This document shows, piece by piece, positions 40,418-50,959 of a stretch of 64,000 nt of DNA. The stretch's first letter is position 1; each line of letters starts with the position of its first letter. Below the pieces are notes generated by a model. The model saw nothing but the letters and a program-made list of their open reading frames with translations, did not search any database and was not told the origin of the DNA. Source of the stretch: Asparagopsis taxiformis (taxonomy: Eukaryota; Rhodophyta; Florideophyceae; Bonnemaisoniales; Bonnemaisoniaceae); assembly GCA_030407315.1 (NCBI GenBank), contig JALQPE010002096.1, positions 186,001 to 250,000 of the forward strand, written 5' to 3'. The position numbers and the translations under genes were made by a program.

Positions 40418-40477
40418 GATGAGGGAGGGGGATGGATGATATGTGGTGGAGTGTGTTTGTGTGTGTGAGGGGGGGCA

Positions 40478-40484
40478 TTTTATA
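40478..40484 (-). promoter_or_regulatory. TATA element of the left copy
   Basis: TATAAAA on the minus strand, 61 bases before ATG 40417; identical to the element in the right arm. Confidence 0.5.
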
Positions 40485-40554
40485 GAGTGGGAGATGGATT
40501 TATGATGGGGTTGAGGCGGTGGGAAGTTGCGTGTGCTTCGCTGGAAATTGGTAT

Positions 40555-41890
40555 ATTGAGATGTAGTGGAGATTGCTTTCAGAGATTACTTGGTTAGTAG
40601 ATTAGAACAAGGGAATGCGAGGTTACCTGATGGTGGAGATGCATGACCTGAAGATGCGCTTGCATGCTGTGCATTGACGAGCTGTCCAACAATACGCACC
40701 AAGCAACATATATTCCAACTGGGTCGGGACACAACTTGTCGCGTGGTGAACAGTGTTTAATTGACATCCCCACAAAATCTGGAGCCTTTCAACGGTTTTT
40801 GTCAGGTACCCCCACGGTGTATCTCACGAGACGTAAGTCATAGTCCATGTGTAGCTGAATTATTGGTAGATGGTGAAAGCTTTCACGATAGATCGCCATC
40901 TTCGCCCCAGTACCGCATTCAGGTATCTGCCTTACGCGACCAGCTGTTGCATCGGTGCATCAGACCATCTACAAACATTATTCAGCGGTACATCTGCATA
41001 TCGTCCTTCCGTTGTGATTCAAATTCGTCGCAACTGCTGGAGGATGCCTGCTTTGATGAGATAGCCTTCCATTCGAAAAGCGTGGTGCTGTCTAAATTGC
41101 AAAGGGCTATACACCTGATTAAGGCACTTTCAGTTTAAAGACAATGAAGCATTTAGGGGGTGAGATCATATGCAATTGGGAGCTGGTCTCACTGAGCTTT
41201 CTCGTAGTTTCGAACCAGATTCATCCCTAAAGGTTGTCCAAACCGCAGTAGTTAAGTTTGTGAAATTTGGGTTTTGTGTAACTAAAGCGTTAGCGTCAAA
41301 GTGATTTCGGAGCACAATGATGGATATCTGTCGCGATACAAAACTCTTACAGGTAGATGCTTCACATCAGTGGTTTCACTCGTGTTCATCGCTACTGACG
41401 TCTTTACTCATTTCTCTACTTCATCTTCAGCAATGGATCCCCTACCCAAATGCCAGTACTATTCATCAACACCTGTAAATTGATGCAACTATTTCGTGAG
41501 CTGCATTGCCAATAGATTATCAGAAGCGGTTTTTCCATAGATGCTTCGAGAGAACAAACATAACATGAGAGTTTCTACCTTCATCACACAAAACGTAACA
41601 ATACTGTGTTTTCCCGGTATTACTCTTCCATTCGTATTGTATGAGAGTGTCTCAGCCCTTACGCCCCCTCAATCAACCAGTGCTTTTTCTCTTGGCTACA
41701 CGCGCATCCAGGTTCAGTCATTTGCATCATCACAACAGAATACATCGTTGCATGCCAGCGCACGCGTTGCCCTAACTGTCAAAAACCAATTCATCAATTC
41801 AATTGCCATTGAAGCCTCTCTAGCTCCGCATCTCACCCAAACTTGCAATCCCACGCCTATGCTGCTCCTATATCACTTTGCACGTGTACA
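40555..41890. other. Spacer between the inverted arms
   Basis: 1.34 kb of sequence unique within the window. A 125-codon plus-strand frame at 40761-41138 starts at TTG and has no internal ATG, so I do not call it. The region must hold upstream regulatory sequence for both divergent copies. Confidence 0.5.
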
Positions 41891-41959
41891 TCCCAGTTCC
41901 CAGCGAAGCACACGCAACTTCCCACCGCCTCAACCCCATCATAAATCCATCTCCCACTC

Positions 41960-41966
41960 TATAAAA
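41960..41966 (+). promoter_or_regulatory. TATA box of the right copy
   Basis: TATAAAA 61 bases before ATG 42027. Confidence 0.5.
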
Positions 41967-42026
41967 TGCCCCCCCTCACACACACAAACACACTCCACCA
42001 CATATCATCCATCCCCCTCCCTCATC

Positions 42027-42665
42027 ATGCCAGAGACCATCACCCTCACAAAAGCTCTCGTAGAGCTAAAGCTCCTCTCAAAACGTATCGACACCCTCGT
42101 CAACAACTTCGAGCCCGTTGCCGTGCGCAAGGGAAAGGGCGAGAACGGAACCTTCGAGGCTTCCATCAAGTCACAGCCAGATTTTGAGAAAAAAGCTAAA
42201 GCCACGTGGCAGTCCATCAACGATCTCATCTCTCGTCGACGCAAGATCAAAACGGTCCTCGTGCTCGCCAATGCGAGCACGCCGGTCGAAATTGCCGGCG
42301 AGAAAATGACAATTGCAGAGGCCATTGAACGCAAGAACCTGATCGAGATCGAGAAGGAACTGGTGTACAAGATGAGGAAGCATCTGGCGGAGAAACACGA
42401 CCGTGTCGATATGCTGAATCGTGACATGGAGCGGAGACTGCAGAGGCTTCTGGAATCCACATATGGGAACAAGGATGTGCAACTGTCAAAGGTGGATCAC
42501 GAGCGGATTGCAAAGCCGTACAAGGAGAGCAATGAGGCGGTGGTGGTGGATCCACTGAACTGTGAGAAGATCATACACAATTTGGAGGAGAGGTACGATG
42601 CATTTCTGGCAGACGTCGATGTTGCACTGAGCATTGCGAATGCTCGGACGGAGATTACAATATGA
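42027..42665 (+). CDS. Duplicated 212-residue coiled-coil protein, right copy
   Basis: Identical protein to the left copy, on the opposite strand, so the pair is divergent with 1.6 kb between start codons. The frame stays open upstream to 41541, but the left copy has no such extension and a TATA box lies inside it, so the start is ATG 42027. Preservation of both copies without any coding change suggests both are functional, or that gene conversion keeps them equal. Confidence 0.85.
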   Translation: MPETITLTKALVELKLLSKRIDTLVNNFEPVAVRKGKGENGTFEASIKSQPDFEKKAKATWQSINDLISRRRKIKTVLVLANASTPVEIAGEKMTIAEAIERKNLIEIEKELVYKMRKHLAEKHDRVDMLNRDMERRLQRLLESTYGNKDVQLSKVDHERIAKPYKESNEAVVVDPLNCEKIIHNLEERYDAFLADVDVALSIANARTEITI

Positions 42666-43130
42666 TTGATTGATTGGTTGATTGATGTGACAGAATGATG
42701 TCTAGGGGAAATGTAGAGTGTATGTATGCGCCAAGAAAGGGGGAGAGGGATGGTCAAGAGGTGACGAGAACGGTGTGGGGCTGCTTATTTAATATGGCAT
42801 AAGAGGAGTGGAAATGTTCTGTTGGTGCCTGGTCGTGCGAAAGTCCATGAAGCTCGCTATTTCATTCTTGTACAAGCTTGCCAGCTGATGCATTGCAGCA
42901 AAAAGTGCAACGATGTACAAACACAACACCCGTAAGAATCGCGACACCGCCGATCAATACGGAAGAAGAAAAGTTGAACGTTGAAGGGTGAATGATGAAA
43001 AGTGAAAGGTGAGAGCTGAACGATTCAAGTTGAACGACGAACGCTAAACGATCGATAAAATCCTAGAATGACAGTAAAGTGTAGGTGTAGCGAGCGCCTG
43101 TGGGCGCTGCTAGGCTGCACGGTCAGGCAT

Positions 43131-44024
43131 TGAAAACAACTGTCCAATCGCAATTTCGATACAGTAGTGTTCCACAACGACCTCGAAGGCCGAATAGGTG
43201 CGTAGCTGGGCATTGTTCCAAATCTCAAGCGAGGTTGAGGGACAAGGTTGCAAAAGCAGTGTACAGTGCAGCCTCGAACGGAGATGATTGGGCACGGTAT
43301 ATATGCAAAGATCAGCCATGTTTGATGTATGAACAAAGCATAGGTGGTGGTGCTCTGTATGTTACAGGGAGCAAAGTTTATCTCGCGAGCTCTGAATTCT
43401 ATGCCAAGGACGAGGCGTGGAACGGGTGTCCTCCACGCAAGAATGTCGTCGGCGTATCCTGGGCAAAAGGGTATGGAGGAAGGAGATATGTAAGTAGCAT
43501 TGCGATGGACATGTACTGTACCCTGCAAGGTTGTTAGGTAGAGTAGTCTAGTTTAGGACACATATACTTGTCCGGATAGCGAGCGCATCGCATGTCGCGG
43601 AGGACGGGCCACGGTTCTCGGCTACTATGGAGGAGTACAGTGCGCAAGTGCGCGCGAGCAATATGGGCGCATTTGGATACTGTGGCAACTATCGTTTGGT
43701 CAACATTTATTTTCAGCAACCAAGCAAGGCGGCCAATACCAGCGGTGCAAATATTCGCGTCGCCAATACAATTCATTCACATATGATAAACACTACCCAG
43801 TCAAATTTCAATACGTGTGCGGGGGAAAGCATCAAAATAGCAACACGAATCAATACGTCACAGCCCTTCGCTAACACGTGTTTTGACTGCACACACGTGT
43901 CACATATTAAGCATCGTGGCCTGCAATTTGTTGCTTCTGGAATCCATCTTGTGTGCTTCTTCAGATCATGCCAAGGACAAGTGATCGGTGTAAGCTTGAC
44001 GCAAGCGTGCTGCGCGTCACAAAC
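43131..44024. other. Region between right arm and Argonaute, possible gene remnants
   Basis: Two plus-strand frames have protein-like, Cys-containing sequence: one ending at 43537 (YICKDQPCLMYEQS to MYCTLQGC), whose open frame runs back into the repeat arm and starts at GTG, and one from ATG 43654 ending at 44028, which overlaps the 3' end of the Argonaute frame. Neither matches a family I know. They may be pieces of a decayed secreted-protein gene, or noise. Confidence 0.3.
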
Positions 44025-46844
44025 CTAGACAAAGAACAATCGCTGCGCCAGATAGGTCGCAACTTTAGCTGCCGGCTGAACGGACGAGTCTCCAGATGCC
44101 GTTGAAGCAGAGTCGGAGAATTCCTCATTCAGATACGATCGGCCTCGGAATGCCAACAAATGCGCGTAGTAAGCACTGTTCACCATAGACACCGATCGAT
44201 TGCACCGCACAAATCCGTGCGCCAATCGGAAGATGTACCCCTGAAGTGCATCCACAGGTATCTTATTCTCGTCCACCAGAACAGTGTACTTGGACGGCTT
44301 GCTAGTTCCTTGAATTCCTGCGTGCGAGTTGAGATAGAAATCATAGAATTCCCGACTCGTAATTCCCTGATCGATAACAGTTCCAGGTAAAATGTTTCCA
44401 GATCGATCAATGTTATTCTTATCGCCAAAGAATCGAGCATGATGGCGCTTTGTGACGATAATGTACGTAATGCGAGGATTGAACGGTGGATTATAGTTGC
44501 GACACGATCGGCGCAATGCCTCTAGTTCAATTTGCATCACTTCTTCAAACTGCCCATCAGATACACCGTCGCGGAACATAATGATAGACGCTGCATGATG
44601 TTTGTTCCCGAAATTGGCTCTCCAACGCGAATAAACCTCCTTGAACATCTCGCCAATTTCACCAATCACTTCCTGACGACCCGGTTGGTTTCGAATAGCT
44701 CCAGTATATTGGATACCCTGCCGATCCCTCGATCCCACAAGTGCCGCAACACTAGGCGACTTTCCACCAACCATCGGATGCGTCACATCTGCTCCGAGCA
44801 CAATGTGCGGCACATTTACAAACGGAACGTCTGGAATCCGCGATGAAGGATCCGCACCGTACCCGCGAACGGCAGCATTCTGTCCCCCAAGCTTCGAGTT
44901 GATCTTGAGGATCAAATTGTCACAATACATTTCGCGGCTTCTACCACCACGGTCGTTGCCCACATGCTTCTCCAAACAGCACTGCGATGCAATACCAAGT
45001 TCCAGATCTCCCGTTCTCTTAATTGCATTGTACATCGGAGTATCCTGCTTTTCTTTGATGATCATGATCAATTGTAACGGGAACTGACGCACCTGAAGTC
45101 GTTTGTCCTTTGAAAACCTGGCAGCAACTGAGCGCATTTCATCGGAGATGCGATCGGGCCGGCATGTATAGATGTGTGGCTGCGTATTGTACACAGTCAT
45201 GCCGTTCTTCTGTGCAGATCTAGCCACAGCAGTCACAAACGATTGCACTTTCTCCAACGGCAATCTAGGGCATGCGTTGATGACAGCCCATGAAGCAAGT
45301 GGAGATCCGGTGACAAACGTCTCGCGATTTACTCTCCAAGCACCCTGCGACGGCTTGATTACGCGTCGATCGCTGTACTCAATACCCGGCGTAGGCAAGA
45401 TGCGTGCATCAACAGTAATGAGGTTGCTTGAAACCTTGACCCCAAAGTCCTTGCAAACCGAATCATGCGAGTGATCAAGCCTTTGCATTGTTCTGAGTGC
45501 AGCGGCACGTCGGCTGTCCGGTTTTCCACTAGCAACTTTGACGATGGATGAAGTCTGGTCCTGGCTGAGCGTGCCTGTTAGACGTTGACTCTCCATTACA
45601 ACAAGAACTTCCATAGGGAGGTAGGTGTCGCGTTTAGGGTTGGTCTTGACACAAGGTTGATTGCCATGGCGAAGACGAATGTTGTACGTATCCATAAAGT
45701 ACTCGGTGATGGAGACGCGTCGACCATGTGTAGCGCTGTCAAACATGATATGATTAGCGCCCTTACTGGAGAAGCCGTGCACGCGGTAGGTAATTCTAGT
45801 GTGTTGGGCGCGAACTTTGAGCGCCTTGAGCTTTGTGGACATTTCGCGGAGGCCACGACTGTCGTCGCAGCGGAGTTCGCGACCGCCGTTTGCTTTCTGA
45901 ACGAGATCGGCGAGTGGACGGCCGCCGCCGTCCCAAAAGGCGGTGAAGGATTCGTCGAGATTGACGACGAGGCCGAGCTGGGAGAGGCGTGCTGATTGGT
46001 AGAATCCACGCCATGCGGATGCGATCGAGTCGCGTTTGCCTAGCGGACGACAATTGTCAGGACTGTAGAAGGATCGGCCGATCTGGACGTATTTGCCGAG
46101 GGGAGTGGTTGCAATGACGACATCGAGGGCGGCCAGGTACTCTGCACTGGCGATAGTACCGACGCGTGATTGCAGAATATCATCGAATTTGAGATACTTT
46201 GCGTGTTCGATTTTGACCTTGACTTCCTCGACCTTTCCATCGGCGAGATCCTGTGAAGTCGGCGGATGACCTTCGCGATCCACGGTGACCGAGTACATAG
46301 TTCCGAGACATGATCGATTGAGCTCTCGGGCGGCATAAGCAATGGAACGGCCGTCATAGGCGAGTGAACAGCCAAAGGAGGAACCGTGCTGACGACAGAC
46401 GAGTGCGAAAACTGCACGGTTGAAGAAGATAGGCTCCGAGGCGCTGACTTCGAAGAGTTTCTTATCGGAGCGCGCGGTGGAGGAGGAGGGTCTGGAGCGG
46501 GGACGGGATTTACGGGCCTGAGGTCCGACGTCTTCTGGATGCTTGTAACGCCAGATGGAGATGGCGTATTGAGAAACGGTGAGGGAGCGGGGGATTTGCA
46601 TGGGGAAAAAGTTTGTCTCGAGTTTGATGGGTTTGCCAGCGCGACCGTAGCCTGGGCGGGACATCGGTCGCATGGCGTCGACGGCCATGGCGGAGGGGCC
46701 TGCAGCCTGAGAGGAAGAACGGTCCATCTTGTGACGGCTGGGGGTGGAGGATGAGGAAGGCTTCTTGGATGAGGAAGACGGCTTGGAGGGGCTGGGACGC
46801 GACTTGGATTTGGAGTCCTTAGATGATGATTTTGGAGGCGGCAT
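44025..46844 (-). CDS. AGO: Argonaute, eukaryotic AGO clade
   Basis: 939 residues: a Ser/Lys/Pro-rich N-terminal tail, an N domain (KLETNFFPMQIP), PAZ, an L2 linker (MESQRLTGTLSQDQTSSIVK), MID and PIWI. The slicer tetrad is intact by position: Asp686 (in GADVTHP), Glu725 (in GRQEVIGE), Asp759 (in FRDGVSDGQF) and His895 (in YYAHLLAFRG), with spacing close to human AGO2 (597, 637, 669, 807). It should therefore be cleavage-competent in small-RNA silencing. The frame extends upstream only through a GTG; MPPPKSSS at ATG 46844 is the start. The gene is intronless, lies downstream of TBCD on the same strand, and sits 0.9 kb from the inverted repeat. Confidence 0.95.
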   Translation of the reverse strand: MPPPKSSSKDSKSKSRPSPSKPSSSSKKPSSSSTPSRHKMDRSSSQAAGPSAMAVDAMRPMSRPGYGRAGKPIKLETNFFPMQIPRSLTVSQYAISIWRYKHPEDVGPQARKSRPRSRPSSSTARSDKKLFEVSASEPIFFNRAVFALVCRQHGSSFGCSLAYDGRSIAYAARELNRSCLGTMYSVTVDREGHPPTSQDLADGKVEEVKVKIEHAKYLKFDDILQSRVGTIASAEYLAALDVVIATTPLGKYVQIGRSFYSPDNCRPLGKRDSIASAWRGFYQSARLSQLGLVVNLDESFTAFWDGGGRPLADLVQKANGGRELRCDDSRGLREMSTKLKALKVRAQHTRITYRVHGFSSKGANHIMFDSATHGRRVSITEYFMDTYNIRLRHGNQPCVKTNPKRDTYLPMEVLVVMESQRLTGTLSQDQTSSIVKVASGKPDSRRAAALRTMQRLDHSHDSVCKDFGVKVSSNLITVDARILPTPGIEYSDRRVIKPSQGAWRVNRETFVTGSPLASWAVINACPRLPLEKVQSFVTAVARSAQKNGMTVYNTQPHIYTCRPDRISDEMRSVAARFSKDKRLQVRQFPLQLIMIIKEKQDTPMYNAIKRTGDLELGIASQCCLEKHVGNDRGGRSREMYCDNLILKINSKLGGQNAAVRGYGADPSSRIPDVPFVNVPHIVLGADVTHPMVGGKSPSVAALVGSRDRQGIQYTGAIRNQPGRQEVIGEIGEMFKEVYSRWRANFGNKHHAASIIMFRDGVSDGQFEEVMQIELEALRRSCRNYNPPFNPRITYIIVTKRHHARFFGDKNNIDRSGNILPGTVIDQGITSREFYDFYLNSHAGIQGTSKPSKYTVLVDENKIPVDALQGYIFRLAHGFVRCNRSVSMVNSAYYAHLLAFRGRSYLNEEFSDSASTASGDSSVQPAAKVATYLAQRLFFV

Positions 46845-47067
46845 GATGCATAAAAAGAAAGCGGATGTGGTCGACAGTAACAATAATAGCAAAGTGCTGC
46901 CAGTGGGGGCTTGCGGCTCGGGGCACAACGGCTATGCGCACACCTCTCCGACTTGTTCGACTTTTCGCAATGCAGTTCAGCTTGACTGGAGTGCAAATAT
47001 TGAAATTTTTCCACATTTATCATACAGTAGCTTTGCTGCAGCCTCCACTGCGCACGCACCTCCTTCT

Positions 47068-50000
47068 CTACCGCTGATACCTCTTCAATGCCGTTGGTGT
47101 CCTGACGTCCAGCCATTTGCATATTTCCTGACGTCGACCTCGACAGCCACCAACGCTCATCGTTTCCCATTCACTGTCTGCAATCGTGTTGAGCGCTCGT
47201 TCAACCGCTCCACCCGCTTGCCCATCCATTTCAAGCACAATCACATAAATGCATTCGGCCGCAATGCGTCGCAATCGCGCAATTGGTCCCCCAACCACCA
47301 CCATTAACGCCTCCACACAATCTCGACCGATGCTGCCGTCGTGAAATGCAAACCGATTTTCATGCACTGATAACGACGCCAATTCGCCCAACGCCTGCAC
47401 CGCCGCTCCAGTTTGCTTCACCTCATGCAATCGCTGTCGCCAGCTGCCGCGAATAACACGCACCACTTGTCGTATCACTTCAACATCAACTTGCCACAAC
47501 GCGTCTCTTATCGCCAATTCCTCGATCACGTGCAGCCCCGCCAACCTCCGTCGATGGTCTCCGTCCTCGATTATTCCAGCGATTCTCAGTACAGCACTGT
47601 TCCTCGATGCCACATTCGCATCGCGCATATACTGCCCTAGCGCATTGAGCGCGCTCCTCGATTGATGTCCCATTCCACCGCCAGAAGATACAAACCCTTG
47701 CATCACACACGCCCCAAAATCCTCACTTTCCAACAGCTCGGTCGCCGCTCCAAATACGCTATTGCAGTCCACAAAGTCCACTGCTTCCAACTGCTCGTGC
47801 GCGCCCAGTCGGAAAACGCGCTCCAGTTCGTTGCACACCGTCCTAATTGTTTCCAACCCCTCGCGCTTTGTAAACAATTTGCAAAATGACGCAAGTGCTT
47901 GGCCTGCAATGCCTCTCGTGCGATCGATTCTTCCACAGCATTGCTCAACAATGCCTCGCGAAATGCGCATCAACGCCTCTGTACTCTCCAAATCAATTCC
48001 TCTTGCATCACAATTACACATGCTTTCCATCAAATCTGTCGAAGCTCGCATGCTGGCCTCTCTCACCCATGACCCCACGTCACCCCGTTCGTCCGTGCCA
48101 TAGTCGCCCATCCCACATACAAGTGCATCAACAATCTCTACAAACTTTTCATACATCACACGCACCGGTACCCTGCCAAGCGATGTTGCCGCGTTGCGTC
48201 TCACCTCAGCATCCTTGTTTTCCCAAACTTGTCTGGCCAATACATCAACAACTTGCTCTGAAATCTCCGATTCCCCACAAGCTCCGGCCGCCAATGCAAA
48301 CCCACGCTGGTGCTCAAACAATTTACTGTTACTTAGCCCGTCCAGAATCCGCTTCGTTACTGCAGTGTGCCACTCAACATCATTCGCAATTACTCTTGTG
48401 CAAATGGCTGTATAAGCTCTGCTCGCTGCACCATACATGTTCTCCTTACCACAACCGAGAATATTCTCCAACATTTCCAAGCCCAGTTCAGCACTCTTTC
48501 TCCCGTTTGCCAATTTGAGCAACAATTCACTAGCTCCAGTCGCCACACTTTCCAAAAGATAGCAACACGCCATCCGTAGTTCATCTCCCGCTCGCCCTTT
48601 GAAAAAGTTGCCATTCTTCAGACGCTCCTGAGTGTGCAAAAAATATGATTGACTGGTCAGCTACAAGTTTTCTTTCTCATCTCTTATTGAAAACCACCAA
48701 TCCAACGCAACGTACCGGTATTTCAATGATCGCCGCTCCATGTGTCCCGAGACCACAAGTATGTACCACCTTGACAACTTCTGCAATACCAAGTGTGGCG
48801 CCATGACGGATAACCGGGTCACCCCTTCGAGTGGCCATGTCCAGTAACTCTGGTAGTACCCTGCTAGCAATAACATTTTCCTTATCAACTGCGACCAGAG
48901 CGGCAAGAGCCTTAGCTGCAAGTGTTCGGATGGTAATGTCCCAATGTACAAGCTTTCTCATCCAAACCTCGTCAACAATGCATTTGAAGTAAATCCCATC
49001 AGCTAAGCCAGCAACTTCAGGAGCTAGACTGAGATATGCACTGTTTCGGTCGCCGAGAGAAAAATAATCCGCAACTGTGATTAGCCTGATACCTTCTCTG
49101 AACAGATCTGTCGATAGACGCCCGACACACTCTTGCAACGCAGCAGCAGCCGCTCTACGACAGTTCACTTCTCGATCAAGAAGCGCCACCGGGAGCATAC
49201 AATTTGTGATAATATCAGCATATGCTGCAACATCCTCACTTGCATAAGCTCGCGCGACAGCCCAAACACCATAACAGGCAGCATCGCGTACATGGGCACC
49301 AACTGAATTTGCGCCACGCCGGACATCAAAAACGGCCGCTTTGCGAATGACGGAGAATATAGACGAAAACTGACGTGTCTCCGGCAGAATTAGACCGCGG
49401 CGAGCCAGTTCAGCAATTGCATGACAGGCACCTTGCCAGCCTGCATCGGCTCGAGCCGCTGAAGGATTCGCAACAAGTTCTATGATGGAGTCGGTGACGT
49501 CTTGTGCAAGATCCTGCGGTAGACGAGCTGAGACTCGCCCGATGCCCTTTGCGGCCGACCAACGTACTACTGTATCACGATGTTGCAGTCCGGTGAGTAA
49601 AATGTCGATGATGATTTCGAGGTACTCTGCAGTTTGCTCATCGATTTCATCATCCAGATCTTCAACTGCCTGTACTTTTGAATTATCTGGTGTCTCCGAA
49701 GGTTTTGGGTGTGTCACCTGCATTGACGGTGCGAAGAGAACGCGTGTTCCACGCGAGTAACGCCAAGATACCACACGCGGTGGAAGTAACACAAGTGCGA
49801 CACGCTGCACAAGTTTGACCGCAAGATGCGCATCACTGGTGGTGGTAGCAGTCTCTGAATATTGATCCATTTCACTAGACAACTGTTGGATTGGCAAGAG
49901 AAGTTGCGGTACTACATCGCGCAAATCTGAACGTTGCGCTTGTTTGAACAAGGCAGCGAGAAAGTACAACAGACCTGTTCGTAGTTGTTGTGTCGCAGAG

Positions 50001-50665
50001 GATGTCAAGGCTTCGTCAACGGACCAGTTGAGAATATTGTTTCGATGATGATGCATATCACGCCGGGAGAGCACACGAGCAAGTAACCGTGCAGCAGCTT
50101 GAGAGATTTTTCCACGTTCGGACAATGCCGCTTGAGCGGATGATATTAGTTGGTCAATCACATCTGATTTGAGAACAGTGTTGAGCGGGAAGGGAATCGC
50201 AGCTGCAACGGCAGCCCATTCGAATAGAATATACCGAACTTGCCAGAAGTGCACCTCGCGACAATGGCGTTCGACGAACAAAATAGCATGCGCGACGCTT
50301 TGCATATCTGTGACTTCATGCGGGAGATGTTTGGAAGACGGCTTGATGCCACGAACCTTGAGAATAGTGTACAGGGCGCGAGACGGGATTTGCAGGGAGA
50401 GAAGAGATACATCGTCGGATGCGTTGTGCACGGATTGAGTAAATGTCTTCAGACGGGTTGATATCTCGGCGCAGAGTGGCTTCACAAGTTGAGAGATGAT
50501 AGGATCAAGGAGTGTGCTCAATTCGAGGTAGAAGTCAAGCTTGTGACAAAAAGTGTCGCATAGGGATTGAGCATCGGCGGCATCAGACTGACAAATTCGT
50601 GTGCAGAGAGAGTTGAGCAGGCTAGCATCTGGGAGCAGGGAGGGTGCGCATGTTTCGTGTGCCAT
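47068..50665 (-). CDS. TBCD: Tubulin folding cofactor D
   Basis: A HEAT-repeat protein of 1169 residues (human TBCD about 1190). Recognisable stretches include VRWSAAKGIGRVSARLP and HVRDAACYGVWAVARAY in the first half and EVRRNAATSLG in the second. TBCD binds beta-tubulin and, with cofactors C and E, assembles the tubulin heterodimer. Exons are 48716-50665 and 47068-48627; the 88-nt intron has donor GTACGT and acceptor CACTCAG and lies between codons, joining AIIEIP to ERLKNGNFF. Without splicing, the frame stops at 48677. Argonaute follows on the same strand after 223 bp. Confidence 0.88.
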
Positions 50666-50959
50666 ATCAGTGGAGCTGTGCGTTGCAGGATGGTTCGCGT
50701 GTTGTTTGGAAACATGTGGAGGAGGATGTAGCTTTACTGCATGCGATTTATTGTCGTTTGAAAATTTGTCAAGTGTGAAAGAAGATTGGTATGAAACGCG
50801 TCAAGTGTTGCCCGCTTGGTGCTGTGCAGACTGCAATGGTTGGGACGAGCAATCAACGTAATTGTGATGGAGGCATCGCAATGGTACGATGGCAGTCAGC
50901 GTTAAAATTTAAATTGCGCCTCAGATTGGTACCCAAATTTATACTTTGCAGCTGGAGCG

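Larger units (their letters stand above)
39314..40554. repeat. Inverted repeat, left arm
   Basis: This 1.24-kb block is the reverse complement of 41891-43130. It contains a full copy of the 212-residue gene with its promoter and 3' flank. The outer edge is sharp at ATGCCTGACC; the inner edge fades within about 12 bases after TTCGCTGG. No target-site duplication is visible at the outer edges. Confidence 0.95.
41891..43130. repeat. Inverted repeat, right arm
   Basis: Reverse complement of the left arm. By eye the coding and promoter parts show no differences, while about 11 substitutions fall in the 465 bp beyond the stop codon. Confidence 0.95.

Noticed and set aside
40761..41138. 125-codon frame in the inverted-repeat spacer
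   Set aside because: It starts at TTG and contains no ATG, and no family or splice partner was recognised.
41541..42026. N-terminal extension of the right-copy gene
   Set aside because: It is not shared with the left copy and contains the TATA box, so it is promoter and spacer sequence.
39314..43130. The inverted pair as a DNA transposon
   Set aside because: No transposase, no target-site duplication, and the repeats are whole-gene sized rather than terminal.
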